Below, piece by piece: positions 10,884-23,276 of a stretch of 64,000 nucleotides of DNA. Within the stretch, counting starts at the first letter, position 1. Each line of letters begins with the position of its first letter. Source of the DNA: Glebionis coronaria (taxonomy: Eukaryota; Streptophyta; Magnoliopsida; Asterales; Asteraceae); the NCBI GenBank assembly GCA_025667525.1, contig JANFOE010002235.1, positions 1 through 64,000 of the forward strand, given 5' to 3'. The notes under the pieces were generated by a model. The model was not told where the DNA came from, did no database searches, and saw only the letters and a program-made list of their open reading frames with translations. The translations under genes were made by a program, and so were the position numbers.

Positions 10884-13251
10884 ATGTCTCAACATGGTGA
10901 TGACGCTCACTTGGATGATGTTCAAAATCCTGATCCAATACCACAGGAACAACCACAAGTTGTGCATCCTGCACCAGCACAATGTGTTCAAGACGTGAAT
11001 GCTGTAGCTACCTCTACAACTACAACACCTTCTCCTACTCTTTCTGCTGTCAAACTCCCAGTGCTCAAAGGTGACAATTATGAGACATGGGCTATGCAGA
11101 TGAAACATTACTTGAATCACACAGATCACACTATGTGGCAAATTATCAAGAATGGGAATACACCTAAGAAGCTACACTGGTTGCCTGATGGTACATGCTA
11201 TGCTCTACCTGTTGTGACTGCTGAGGAGGTACAAGTAGAGATCAGAGAGAGAAAAGCCAGAACTGCTTTGGCTAGGGCTCTTTTAGAAGACATCTTACCC
11301 AGCTTTCATCATTACAAGGATGCCAAGGCTATGTGGGATGCCATAAAACTTAGATATGGAGGTAATGACAAATCTAAGAAGATGAAGAAGATTGTTCTTA
11401 AGCAAAAATTTGATAACTTCTCAATTTTCAGTATAGAGGGAATACATGGTAGCTATGGAAGATTCAGTAAGTTGTTTATTCAATTGGCAGTTTATGGACA
11501 AGTAATTCCTGATGAAGAAGCTAATCTAAAATTCTTAAGGAGTGTTCCACAAGAGTGAAAAGCAATGGCTATGTACTTCATCAAAAGAGATGATCTGGAA
11601 ACAATTCCTTTTGATCATCTCTACAACAATCTTAGAGCATACGAGATAGATGTGAAAGGCATTGAGGTGACCAAGGCAACAACTACAACAAAGTCTAACT
11701 TTGCTTTTGTGTCAGAAGTAAACAACGGTACTTATTTACATAATACCGCTAGTGGATCAAGCAGCGGTACATACTTCACAAATACCGCTGGGGGACGTAC
11801 AAGCGGTACTTACCCACAAAGTACTAGAGGCATCCCCATAGTCTCTCAAAATCCACATGGAAGATCTTCACCATTGTTTAGTGACAATGATGCCTTCTCG
11901 TTCTTTGTTGGACAATACAACAGGCCAAGATTAACACTCAATGACTTGTTTCAAATGGACGATGCAGATGTTGAAGAGATAGATCTTAAATGGCAAGCTG
12001 CTATGGTGTTAGTAAGATCTAACAGGTTCTTCAAGAAGAAAGATGACTGTTGATCCTAATGCCATTAGGATATGACTAGTCCAAAGTTGAATGCTATAAC
12101 TGTGGAAGGAATGGACACTTTGCAAGAGAATGCACTAGAGACAAAGCTGAGAGTAGCAGTCAAAAGTCCAAAAACAGCTATAGAACCAGTCCAAGAATAA
12201 CTGAAAGTTTTCCAAAAGGAAACAGTAGGAGTCCTAAAGGAACCAAATCATTGGTAACTGTAGATGGAGTGGTAAACTGGGCTGAAGATGAAGAAGAAGA
12301 AGAGCTTGGTTTAATGGCTCTCTCACATGAAGATACTGAGGTACATCCTTATTCTAAAGACTGTGTTCTTAAATTTAATAGCTTAAAAGTAGAACTAGAG
12401 GAACAGTATCAAAAAGTCAACACATGCACTGTAGAACTAAATGCTTTTAAACAGGGTGTTGCTAAGTTAGAAGAAAATATAGTTTTGTATAAAAAGGGTC
12501 AACAAAACTATGAAGAGAAAATAAGAATTTTAACTCTTCAAATGAGGGAAAAAGATATGGAAACTAAAGCCTTTGAAAGATAACTTTTGAAAGTGTCAGT
12601 AGAAAATGAAGCTTTAAAATCCAGTCTTTATAATTAAAGGGAAGTGATTAATCATTGGTAAAAGTCCTCTAAAGGATTAGGAAAACTAATTAATTCACAA
12701 ATGAGGTATTATGATAAGTCAGGCCTAGGATATATTGAGGACCAACCTGGGATAACTTTAACTGACAAGGACTTATCAAAGGGGATTTTTGAAGTTCTAG
12801 TGTGTCAGATAGTACACCTGAGAATGATAGATATGCTGAAGGAATGAAGGCAGTTCCTCCACCACTATCAGGAATTTTCATGCCCCTAGTAATGATACAA
12901 GTATAGAGTTAGAAGAACCAAAGGTTAAAAATACCTCAAACTTTAGTACTTTGTCCCAAGATAAGACTGTCGTGACCAAGAACATTGTTTATCCACCTTT
13001 AATGAACAATTTTGTTTCTAAAGAATCTAAGACTACTTCTGCTCCCAAGCCGGTAAAAACTCCTAGTAAGATATTGGAAAATGATGTAAAACATAATAAA
13101 ACCAAGAGGGGTAGATTAGGTTTTGAGAAAGTTAAGTCAAAACAACCTTTTGGGTCTTCTTTGAGAAGAAAAGGATGTTATGTTTGTGGTATTCTAAGTC
13201 ATTTTATCAAAGATTATACTTTGCATGAAGATAAAATTGTGAAACAAAAGG
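10884..13251 (+). pseudogene. G gag (first part), broken by stops and by insertion of C
   Basis: Copia gag, the particle protein. The first in-frame ATG after the PBS is at 10884. The N-terminal part has the family motif VLKGDNYETWAMQMKHYL and AKAMWDAIKLRYGG. A TGA at 11556-11558 interrupts the frame, which reopens at 11565. A frameshift near 12045 follows KKDD. A zinc knuckle CYNCGRNGHFAREC lies at about 12093-12135. A second knuckle near 13165 reads CYVCGILSHFIKDY, with Tyr for the last Cys. A Glu-rich coiled-coil stretch lies at 12260-12583. The frame is cut at 13251 by the LTR of C and goes on at 50070. Copies of the motif AAGTACYGCTA lie at 11723-11828. Confidence 0.85.
13247..13251 (+). 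other. Target-site duplication of C, left copy
   Basis: AAAGG at 13247-13251 is repeated at 50070-50074, directly outside the two LTRs of C. Confidence 0.9.
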
Positions 13252-13775
13252 TGTTAGGAATAAATATAAGTATATAAGTACCCCTGCTAGTTGGTCATTT
13301 TTCCCCCTGCTAGAGTAAGTTCCCCCTGCTAAATAACAAAGGCAGGGGGATTGGTTCCCCTGCTAAAATCAAAGGCCCTGCCGCTAGAGATAAACTTGGA
13401 ATAGATTATTACGCGTTTATGTTACTACTCCGAGATACTTTCCAAGTTTGTTAGTAGTAATCTTGTATGTGATTCCTTATGCCTATAAAAGGAATCACTA
13501 GGTTATCATGCAAAGTGTGTCTTTCTCTATTGTCTTTCAATTCATACTTTAAGGTTTTTGTAACCCTAATACCATTATTGGGTATTCGTATATCTTTGAT
13601 ATATTAAAGTTCAACGTTTGCTTTAATCATTTGTTCTTGTGCTAAACACTATATTCCGCATCTTGTTTAGTTACTTTGCCTTGCAAAGTTTCTCTAGTGT
13701 TAGATTGAATTTATTCTTTCTATCACAACCCTTAAAAAAGCTATAAAGGTTTAAGATCTGAGTTTGGGATCAACA
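13252..13775 (+). repeat. C 5' LTR
   Basis: It starts TGTTAGGAATAAAT and ends GGGATCAACA. It carries a TATA box (CCTATAAAAGGA near 13482) and four to six copies of the family motif CCCCTGCTA between 13280 and 13388, one of them inverted (GGCAGGGGG). It matches 49546-50069 along its whole length. Confidence 0.92.
13482..13492 (+). promoter_or_regulatory. TATA box in the C 5' LTR
   Basis: CCTATAAAAGG, matched by CCTATAAAAGG near 49777 in the 3' LTR. Bases on both sides form a near-repeat (GATTCC... and GGAATC). Confidence 0.6.
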
Positions 13776-13777
13776 AG

Positions 13778-13789
13778 TGGTATCAGAGC
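13778..13789 (+). other. C primer-binding site (initiator tRNA-Met type)
   Basis: TGGTATCAGAGC, two bases after the LTR. The bases that follow, TTGTTGAGAAACT, are the same as in G. Confidence 0.9.
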
Positions 13790-13824
13790 TTGTTGAGAAA
13801 CTTTGACTAAACCAAGAACAAAAC

Positions 13825-15419
13825 TGTCAAATCCATGATTTTACCATGATTTTATGTAATGAAGTTTCACCCATTAATCCTAGAACACATACTCATATGT
13901 ATATTCCTATAGGTTGTGTGTGAACTTGTTCATTTAGGTACTTATACCTTTACATTCATATTTGTTGTAAATAAGTTACATAGCTCAAACCTTGTACTTA
14001 AGACTAGGAGAACCAATGATAAAAATGTATAATCAATACTTGGCTATACACAACACTAAATCAAAGTTGGAAAATATGCTACATAGTGTATGTAGCCATG
14101 TATGTGTGAAAGTGTGTATACCACAAACATGTTTTAACCTCCTTGGACTAGCCCAAGACTATACTCCTTATGTACTAGCCCAACATGAGCCCATGCCAAA
14201 GCCCATTACCCCCCTTTTTGGCTAGCTAGACACGACACCCCATAGGTGGAAGAAGAAGGGTTGTCTTGGTTTTGGAAAAGCCAACACATGGCACAATGGT
14301 TCTTACCAATAAAATCATGCCTTTTGCCTTCACCCTTCTCTCTCCCCTTTTAGCCGAAAAACACACATACATTCTCTCAACCTCTCATGCAACCAAATCT
14401 CATTCTCTCTTCATCTTTATCTCTCAAATCATTCGGCATTAAGCCACAACAATCCAAAGTTGTTCATTAAATCAACTAAATCTTTGTCCCATCTTGATTA
14501 CAAATCATTTGGTGGCATCATTTTTTTGGAATCACTACAAACAAGCCTTAGCCAAATCATTATAGGTCACGGCTTGGTTTGTGTTAGGGTTTTCTTCATC
14601 AACTTGAGTAGATCTTATATCTCCTTGTTCATCTAGATCCTCTTTGGTACTTTTAGGCAAGAAAGGTATACACTACTTGTTCTTCCATTTCTTCATGCAT
14701 GCATCATCATACATCTATAAACACAAGTAAATAACATGTTAAAAATCAAAGTTTGATAAAGCTATGACCATTATAGGTCACGACATATTTATAAAAATCA
14801 TGTTCATGATTTAAAAATCTTTAGTAAGAAACATATGCTTTGTATTCCATATTTTAAACTAGATTTAAAAATCATATGAAACCTTTTATAAATCTAAATG
14901 TAGCATGAGTTATGAATCTTGTTTTATGGGACTTTGGTTAGCTAATAACCATAGATCTCATAAAATGAATTTGTGAAACTTAAAAGTCATGAAAACCATG
15001 ACCTTAAAGGTCACGAGTAAGTTAAATGGTGACCATATGATTCATTAACTTAGTTTTAAAGATGGAATATGAAATGTAACATACTAAATGGAATGTTAAA
15101 AATCAAAAATACAACTTATGTGTATAAATGTAGCCGTGGGTTACACTAGACCTAAAATAGGTTAGATGTACATGCATGCTTATATAAAACCTAGATCCAA
15201 TGGTAAGTGTTAACTTAACATGATATACATAAAATAATCTAGTAGATCTTATGGGAATATTGGGAGAAACAATATAGCCGTGGGCTATACATTGCTTCTT
15301 GGAATAATAGTAGCCTTGGAAACATGCATGTAACCTAGATAATCATGATGTGTGTTTGTGAATATTTACAAAACTTAAAAACTAGTTAAAGGGATATCTT
15401 AGAAATACCAAGATCTAAA
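13825..15419 (+). repeat. D 5' LTR remnant
   Basis: It matches 25748 to about 27343 base for base, with about 2% differences, and stops where A(+) begins. It has a CT-rich stretch near 14320-14440 that looks like transcribed leader, and copies of TATAGGTCACGRC and of the dyad TATAGCCGTGGGCTATA. The remaining 2.5 kb of this LTR was lost in the deletion discussed in the findings. Confidence 0.88.
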
Positions 15420-15992
15420 TGTTGGGAATAAAATTAGCAAAGTCACTGGAACGCTGACAAGAGGAAATTGGACGCTGACAAGAGTAAACGAGGCACTGAC
15501 AGGTGAGACGCTGATAAGAATTATCAAGGCGTTGACAAGAAGAATTTTAAGACAAAGACAAGGACTAAATCTACCAATGATGAATTCTTCAAGCTGGTGG
15601 ACAAAATATGAAGATAAGAATTCAGAATATATTCTTAATGTTTAAAAAGATTTAGTCAATAAGTTATGTTTATCTTATGTCTTTTCCTAAAATAGTTGAT
15701 CTTATCTTTTTGTACAAGGCTCCTTAAACCTATAAAAGGAGGCCTTAGGGTTAGACATAAGACACATCTTTTCACACACCTCTTCCACACATCTCATAAC
15801 ACTTTCATTGTAATCATTCATTGATATTATTAATCAAAGTGAAAGTTTTGTTTACTTTGTTTCGTTCTTTGTTCTAAGTGTTAAATTCCGCATAACACTT
15901 AGTTTGTTCAATACAACAAAGTTTCTCTACGTGTTAAACTTGACTTAATCTCGTTAAAACAAAGCTAAATCGATCTAAGTTTGGGATCAACA
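15420..15992 (+). repeat. A(+) 5' LTR
   Basis: TGTTGGGAATAAAA...GGGATCAACA. A TATA box CCTATAAAAGGA lies at 15729-15740. Five copies of the motif GCGCTGACAAGA or close variants lie between 15450 and 15542. It is the same family as 23277-23793 but clearly diverged from it. Confidence 0.85.
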
Positions 15993-15994
15993 AG

Positions 15995-16006
15995 TGGTAT
16001 CAGAGC
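15995..16006 (+). other. A(+) primer-binding site
   Basis: TGGTATCAGAGC, two bases after the LTR end. Confidence 0.88.
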
Positions 16007-16089
16007 GTGTTGAGGAACTTTTGATCTTAAAGAACACAAGAACCCTAAAATCACCAAAACCCTAATTTTCTCAAAACCCTAACAACATC

Positions 16090-16449
16090 ATGTCAAATCC
16101 AGAAATAACCTCTTCTTCCTCACCTTTGCCAAACATTAAGATTCCCATGCTTGATGCAACCAACTTTGAATTGTGGAAATTCAACTTGGAACAATACCTG
16201 GGGATCTATGACTACACACTCTGGGAGATTATTGAATATGGAAACACATTCAATAAAGCTCAAAAGATTGCTAATGCTATTGCTGCAAGAACAGCTGTTG
16301 CTGGATGTTCAGAAGTAGATAAGAAGGAAAAACCTGATGATGGTAGAGCTGTGTCTGCTGAAGACATAGCAAAGAAAAGGGTTGATATGAAAACCCTAAA
16401 TATTCTGAAACTCTCTTTGGGACAAGAGAACCAGCATAAATATAGAGGT
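16090..16449 (+). pseudogene. A(+) gag, N-terminal fragment
   Basis: It starts at ATG 16090. The residues NIKIPMLDATNFELWKFN and YDYTLWEIIEYGNTF are those of a copia gag N-terminus. It is about 90% identical by eye to the start of the A(-) gag (23177 downward) until HKYRG. At that point the B LTR begins and the family A sequence ends. The bases after the break read on for some 30 codons by chance only. Confidence 0.85.
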
Positions 16450-17026
16450 TGTTGGGTCAAAAAGTTGATGTGGCAGAAACTCGAAAACGAAGAAAACATG
16501 AAGATTTTGTCTAAGCGTTGTCAAGAGCAATTTTGGCGTTGACAAGAACAAATCCAGCGTTGTTGGCTCAAGAGTTGTCATGTACAATCTAAGCATTGTT
16601 ACATGCAATTCAAGCATTGACAAAACGTAGACAAAGAAGCTTATGGAAGCTTTTATTTAGATAAACATGCAAAGATATTCTGCATAAGTTTATTTAAATA
16701 GAAGATTTACATGTTTATTTAGTCTTATCTCTTGTGAACCCTAATCCTTACACTATAAAAGGAACCAAGGGTATTAGGTTTTATTCATCAATTCATTCAC
16801 AATGTAAACCTAAAAGTGTGTGTGCACTAGACGTGGGATTAAATGTATACACGTCCAGTGGATGTTTGTTATTAATATAATGAACATCCCTTTTGTTTTA
16901 ATTCATGTTATTTGTGCCTAAACACCTTGTTAATGTGTTATGTTCTAGTTCCGCTTTGATTATTTAATCATATGAACATAATGCATTCCTAGTAGCTTCA
17001 AAGATCCGGAAACTAAGGTTTCCACA
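16450..17026 (+). repeat. Family B LTR (5' LTR without its element)
   Basis: It starts TGTTGGGTCAAAAAG and ends GGTTTCCACA, followed by a PBS at 17029-17040 (TGGTATCAGAGC). So this is the 5' LTR of a copia element and not a classic solo LTR. A TATA box ACTATAAAAGGA is at 16752-16763. It carries GCGTTGACAAGAAC and related words near 16510-16620, like family A. After the PBS the sequence jumps directly into the inverted RNase H of A(-). Confidence 0.8.
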
Positions 17027-17028
17027 AT

Positions 17029-17040
17029 TGGTATCAGAGC
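17029..17040 (+). other. B primer-binding site at the deletion edge
   Basis: TGGTATCAGAGC. The next bases, ATCATCAGCTTCAG, already belong to the inverted A(-) pol, so the break lies within a few bases of the PBS. Confidence 0.8.
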
Positions 17041-20000
17041 ATCATCAGCTTCAGTTGTAGATTTAGCCACCATTGTTTGTTTCTTGCATTGCCAAGATAT
17101 CAACCTGCTCCCAAAAAACTGACATCCACCAGTTGTGGATTTCCTATCAAATTTATCACCTCCATAATCACTATCTGAATATGCAATCAGCTCCAATGGT
17201 GAATCCTTTGGGTACCACAAACCAAGACCATGATAGCATCTTAGGTACCTAAAGATCCTCTTCACAGCATAAAGGTGACATTCTTTGGGAGTCACTTGAT
17301 GGCGTGCACAAGCACACACAGCAAACATGATGTCAGGTCTGGAGGCAGTAAGATACATCAAGGATCCAATCATGGATCTATAGTGCCTGACATCAACATC
17401 TTTCCCATCTCCAATCTTTCCCCAAGGGTGTTCTCTATCCATAGGAGTAGTAGCCCTCTTTTCATGTGGAGAAAAGCCAAACTTCTTCAAGATCTCAGCA
17501 ACATATTTATCCTGGGAGATGAAGATACCATCTTCTTTCTGCTGAACTTGTAAACCAAGAAAGAAGTTCATCTCCCCCATAGCACTCATCTTGAATTTGT
17601 CTGTCATAAGCTTGGAGAAATCCTCACTCATCTTTGGATCAGTAGACCCAAAAATGATATCATCAACATAGACCTGCACAAGCAACACATCCTTGCCTTT
17701 TTTCTTTGTAAACAGTGTCTGATCTATGGTGCCCCTCTTGAATCCATTGTCCACCAAATAGGTAGACAAAGTACCATACCATGCTCTAGGGGCTTGATGA
17801 AGGCCATACATAGCCTTTTTGACTCTATACACTTTATCTAGATGCTCTGGATCCTCAAAACCAGGAGGCTGCATCACATATACTTCCTCAACAATAGTTC
17901 CATAGAGGAAAGCACTCTTGACATCCATTTGATAGACTGTGAAGCCCATGCAAGATGCATAGGCTAGAAAAATCCTAATAGCTTCAATCCTTGCAACTGG
18001 TGCAAAGACCTCCTCATAGTCTATCCCCTCCTCTTGTGTATATCCCTGAGCCACTAACCTTGCCTTGTTTCTGACCACAATGCCTCTTTCATCTCTCTTG
18101 TTCCTTAGAACCCATCTTGTCCCTATAGGTCTGACATATCTGGGACAATCAACCAGCTCCCAAACATCCTGAATTGCAAATTGGTGAAGCTCATCCTGCA
18201 TTGCTTCCACCCAACTTGGTTCTTTGAGAGCATCAAATATCTTCTTGGGTTCCTGTTGTGACAGAAAACAGGCAAACAAACATGCTTGCACAAGAGGGGT
18301 ATCAACCTTCTTGTGTATATTGGCAATAAACCCACCAAGACCTTGATGAGATCTTCTAGTCTGAACTGGAGTATCGACATTACCAATGATTTGAGAAGGA
18401 GGATGATTCTTCATGACTGAAGTAAGTACTCCTCCCTCAAAAAGTCTGGTATCTTCAATTTCATTCTCCATGTTGCTAATATCTTCTTCATCAGACTCTC
18501 TTACATCAACATGAGGATGAACCTCTTCATATATATTGGAAGGTTCACCTTGTTCAAAAATGGAAGAGAAAAGATGGGCAGAATTGTTGTCAACGCCTGA
18601 ATCTTGTTTGTCAGCGCTTGGGCTAACAACGCTTGAACTGTTGTTGTCAACGTCTGATCCATCAACGTCTGAATTGGTCTTGTCAGCGCTAGATTTGCCT
18701 TTGTAAGCGCCTGAAGGACCATGCATGTTTGTATCTGGTGGGACTTGGAAACCACCATTATCTTTTCCAGCAGCAGCAGCAGCAGCAAAAGCATCTGTCC
18801 AAATGGGAATTGTGACATATTCTAGTATAGGAGATGTCTTTTCTGCTTGTGATCCAACCCTCTCATGAACCTGTGTACCTGAAACATCAACAACTTGTTC
18901 TTCCACAACATTTGAAGTTACCTTCACAATGTCTGGATTAGTGACAGGCATATAATTTAAAGTTCTAGATAAGGGTTCCAAGTCAAACAACCAATTAGGA
19001 CCACTTTTAGGATCACTAGGCTTATTTTCTAAAAACCTAACATGTACTCTTTCAAGTATACGTTTTTCTTTTTTAAGATAAACCCTATATCCCTTGCTAT
19101 GTACTGAATACCCCATGAAGTAACCCTCATCACCTTTTGCACTAAATTTCCCTAAGGCATCACTAGTATCCAAAACTACTACATGACAACCAAAAGGTCT
19201 GAGAAAACCAATATTAGGTTTTCTACCCCAAAGTAACTCATAAGGTGTTTTGTTCTGAATTTTGTTAACCAATGCTCTATTTTGAACATAACAAGCTGTA
19301 TTAACAGCCTCAGCCCAAAAGGCTATAGGAAAATAAGCATCAGCCAACATTGTTCTGGCTGCTTCAATTAGGGTTCTATTTTTCCTCTCAGTAACCCCAT
19401 TTTGTTGTGGGGTTCTAGCAATACTAAATTGCCTAGTAATTCCTTTCCTGGCACAGAAATCATCTAGCTTCTTATTCCTAAATTCACCACCATTATGACT
19501 CCTAAGCATTTTAACCTCATTGCCAGACCCTTTCTCAATCTGAGTGATAAAATCAATTAGAATATCAGTTGTGTCACTCTTCATAGCTAGAAAGAATGTC
19601 CAAGTAAACCTAGAAAAGTCATCTGTGATGACAAAGCAATATGACTTACCATTCAAACTTTCTATATTGGTTGGACCAAAAAGGTCCATGTGTAGCATAT
19701 GAAGAGGTCTAGAACTAGTATGCACCTGTTTGGACTTGAATGAAACCTTGTGCTGCTTGCCTTTAAGACATGCAACACAAGAGTGGTCATTGTGGAAGGC
19801 CTTCTCAGGCAAACCATCAACTAAACCAAGTCTCACAAGCCTATTTATATTTTTAAAATTTATGTGCCCTAGTCTCCTGTGCCACAAATTACTCTCATCT
19901 ACTGAGGCCTTAGCATAAAAACAAGACATATTATTATTCATTTTAATCCCATTCAAATTCACATTATATATGTCCTTATGCCTAGGTGTTCTATACTCAA

Positions 20001-20325
20001 TATATTTCTCATCAGGGATCTTAAAATCCTTGCTTAACACCAAACACTCAGTATCAGTAAACAGAACTTTATTTTTGTTATCACAAACTTGTGATACACT
20101 AAAAAGGTTGTAATCAAGTTCTTTTACCAGAAATACGTTCTCAAAACGCAAATTTTTGGTGAGAAGGGTTCCTTTGCCTGTGATAGTACCATATCCGCCT
20201 CCAAAGTAAACCTTATCACCATCCTTAATGGGAGTGAAGTTTGTGAGATAATATTCCTTCCCTGTCATGTGCCTTGAGCATCCACTATCCCAATATCCAT
20301 AATCATTGACCTGTCGTTGAATGCC
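17041..20325 (-). pseudogene. A(-) pol: protease, integrase, reverse transcriptase, partial RNase H
   Basis: The frame of 1135 codons is open from 20367 to 16960, but only the part down to about 17044 belongs to A. Order: protease [10 protein letters not shown] (residues 27-36), GAG-pre-integrase [13 protein letters not shown], integrase LHMDLFGP with RSHNGGEF near residue 290 and [10 protein letters not shown], a long hydrophilic linker, RT with [13 protein letters not shown] and YVDD (residue about 900), and RNase [20 protein letters not shown]. The order PR-INT-RT-RH is that of Ty1/copia. In integrase the second catalytic Asp is His. RNase H ends at STTEA. The linker at 18588-18716 contains seven copies of the family motif. 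It looks recently active apart from these lesions. Confidence 0.9.
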
Positions 20326-20349
20326 CTGCACATAAAGAAAACAAATTAG
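20326..20349 (-). promoter_or_regulatory. Splice-acceptor-like block at the A(-) gag/pol boundary
   Basis: On the minus strand the gag stop (in AACTAAT) is followed by a T-rich tract and TGTGCAG|GG. The pol frame continues in phase 0 after CAG. The same layout is found in C and G (see findings). Use in splicing is inference only. Confidence 0.4.
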
Positions 20350-23177
20350 TTTTCTTTGGGAACCCAAGTCTTAAAAGACTTGGATTCACCTGGTTATTCA
20401 ATAAGAACATACTTAGTTCTCACAACAACCCCATTCCCATCCTTCTTAGGATGAAATACCCAGTTAACCCCAATAGGTTTTGTAATGACCTTTGAAATGT
20501 AATTAAATCTGTTGCAAGTCATTGAAATCCCATTATCATTAGGGTTTTGATCTTTCTTGGGTCTCCATGTTAAGCTTGAAGAAGCTTTAGACCTCTTACC
20601 CTTTGGTTGCAAATATTTAGGTCTGGTCACGTTTCTAACAGCGTTGGAATTAGTCTTGTCAACGCTGAAATTACCCTTGCCAGCGTTGAATCTAGGGTTT
20701 GCTACAGAAACCCATTGCCTATTAGACCAGGTGTTTGTCTTTTGAAATGGTCATTGTCCATGAGTGTTAGACCCTCTAGTGAAGAATGGGGCAGGTCTAA
20801 TCACTTGTGGACTTTGCTGCACACAAGGTTTGGGTCTGACGACGTTTGACTTTCTAACAACGTTGACTTTGTTCCTGTCAGCGCTGAAATTGTTCCTGTC
20901 AGCGCTGGCTTTGGGAGCGTTGACACACTTGTATGCCAAGTGTGAAAAGCTACCACAAGTATAACAAGCTTTTCTAGATACAACTTTAGATCTAGAAGAA
21001 AAGAAGCCTGTTCCTTGATTGCTAACTTGGCTCTTGGGTGACCTAGTATTCCTATACATCTCTGCATATTTAATGCTAGGTTTTCTATCAGTGTTTGAGC
21101 CTAGGTCAACAACTTTACCAGTGAGTGGGTTAGTAACCTTAATGGGTGTTGACTCATTGGGACTTTCACATAGTAAGCCACCCTTAACAAATAAAGTAGG
21201 GTTAGCTTTCTTCCATTCATTCAGATCAGTCAACTTTTGTTGGTACTCTTCAACTGGAGTGACAACTCTTGGTGGAGGAATGAATTCCTCCTCTTGGAGC
21301 TCTGGCAAACCAGTCCAAGATAGGTCCTTTTGTTGGACACCATAGAAGTCACCAGCTGGTGGTGGAACCAAAGAGTAATCATTCATCCCAATCCCAGTCA
21401 TGTCCTTAGGATCCCTTTGTTTACCAACACATCCTCCTAGGGTTTGGGTGGCTCTATCAAATCTTTGAATTTTAAGGCCAACATTATCTTTATTCTTAAT
21501 GGCCTCATCTAACTTAGCCTGTAACTCACCATTAACCCTTTCCATGATGTTTCTAATATCCATACTAGAATCTAACTCATGTTTTAAGATGTTTATTTTA
21601 TCTTTTAAGTCAAATTCCATTTTCTTGTATTCAGAAACGGTTTTCTCAGTTTCAGTGAGAGCTAGTTGGTAATTAGACAATTTACATCTCTCAGTACTCA
21701 TATCATCTAATAATCTTAACACCTCTTTGTTAAGTCTTTCAGTATTTAACCTACAGCCTTTGCTACAAAAAGCGTCATCATATACCTCATTATCAGATGA
21801 AGAGGAGGAGTGTGCCATGAGAGCATATTCAACATGCTCTTCTTCTTCAATATCAGCAACCAAAGCTTTATCCTCTTCAACATTCTTAGCCAGATAGCTC
21901 CAATCCCATCCCATACCATCAATTCCTTGAACTGCAACCATGGCTTTGGAATCTTGAGCTTTAACAACTTGACTTGAGGGTTTACCAGCATCAGATCTTC
22001 TAGGAGATCTGCACTCCCTCATGAAGTGCCCCATACGATGACAGTTGTAGCATTCAACTTTGGATTTATCAAATCCAGCTGTGTCTTTAGCATTGAAGGT
22101 CATCTTCTTTTTAAACCTTCTGTTCCACCTATTTGCTCTTATACTAGCAAGAGCCATGTTCCACTTGATGTCCATCTCTTCCAAGTGCTCATCACTTATC
22201 TGCTCAAGATCCTCATATGTAATCACTGAACCATTGGGCAGAGAAGCAATATAAGCACATACAGTATCCAAATCTAAACCAGCAGGTTTAACTCTTGGGG
22301 AGTCACTCTTGAATGTGTCAGCGTCTGAATAGGAGACGTTGACAGGACTTGTTCCAGCGCTGACATATGATGATCCAGTAACTGGATGCATGTAAGAGTC
22401 CTTCTGATTGAATTGACCTTCACTATGAGAGAAGAAGGCCATGTTACTGTTGGTAGTCTTGCTTCCATGCTCTAAAAGAGTTTCATCTTCCAACAGCCTT
22501 AGTTTGTTGTAGATGTCATCAAACGAGGAGCTCTTGTAAGTATTGTTGGCAAGAATAGATCTTGCCTCAATCTTCCATGCCTCACCAAGACTTTTAAGAA
22601 AGGTAGCATTAATGTCAACATCACCAACTTGTGTCCCCATGAAGGACAACTTGCTTGTAATGTCAAGCAATTTTCTTCTCACACTACTCAGTTTCTCATT
22701 GGGTTGAGCTTTGAAGACAGCATAATCATGCATGAGTTGCTTTTTCTTTTCTTCCTTAGTGTCTGCATTGCCACCATATGCAACTTCAAGAGCTGCCCAA
22801 AGGTCCTTAGCAGATTCATAGCCTCTATATTTATGCTGGTTTTCTTGTCCCAAAGAGACTTTCAGAATATTTAGGGCTTTCATGTCAACCCTTTTCTTTG
22901 CTATGTCATCAGCAGCCACAGCTCTACCATCTCTAGGTTTTTCTCTCTTATCCTCTTCAGAACATCCAGCAACAGCTGTTCTTGCAGCAATGGCATTAGC
23001 AATCTTTTGGGCTTTATTGAATGTGTTTCCATATTCAATAATCTCCCAGAGTGTATAGTCATAGATCCCCAGATATTGTTCAAAGTTGAACTTCCACAAG
23101 TCAAAGTTGGTTGCATCAAGCATGGGAATCTTGATGTTTGGTAAAGCTGAGGAGGAGGAGGTTATTGCTTCAGACAT
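20335..23177 (-). pseudogene. A(-) gag with two zinc knuckles
   Basis: It starts at ATG 23177. The N-terminus NIKIPMLDATNFDLWKFN and AKDLWAALEVAYGG mark a copia gag. A first zinc knuckle CYNCHRMGHFMREC lies near 22030 and a second, CYTCGSFSHLAYKC, near 20950. Both fit CX2CX4HX4C. A coiled-coil stretch lies between them (near 21500-21750). The frame is open for 808 codons to a TGA at 20751, where a Trp codon is likely to have stood. It goes on in the same frame with a second stop at 20394-20396, and ends WVPKEN-TAA just before pol. Pol is in the -1 frame relative to gag. Confidence 0.88.
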
Positions 23178-23262
23178 GATGTTGTTAGGGTTTTTGAGAA
23201 AATTAGGGTTTTGGTGATTTTTAGGGTTCTAGTGTTCTTTAAGATCAAAAGTTCCTCAACAA

Positions 23263-23274
23263 GCTCTGATACCA
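23263..23274 (-). other. A(-) primer-binding site
   Basis: The minus strand reads TGGTATCAGAGC, two bases inside the LTR edge. Confidence 0.88.
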
Positions 23275-23276
23275 CT

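Larger units (their letters stand above)
15420..16449 (+). mobile_element. Element A(+): 5' fragment of a family A copia element
   Basis: 5' LTR 15420-15992, PBS 15995-16006 and the first 120 codons of gag, cut at 16449 by the LTR of family B. The rest of A(+) is missing. No TSD is found that matches the right flank of A(-) at 23794, so the two A copies are separate insertions joined by a deletion. Confidence 0.82.

Noticed and set aside
13992..14225. A 77-codon frame found in both LTRs of D (also 25915-26148)
   Set aside because: It has no ATG at its start, and six of the seven differences between the two copies change the residue, so there is no sign of coding constraint.
16396..16623. Short minus-strand frames over the A(+) gag and B LTR
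   Set aside because: They are antisense to real gag and LTR sequence and cross the A/B junction, so they are chance frames. The same applies to the many frames opposite gag and pol elsewhere.
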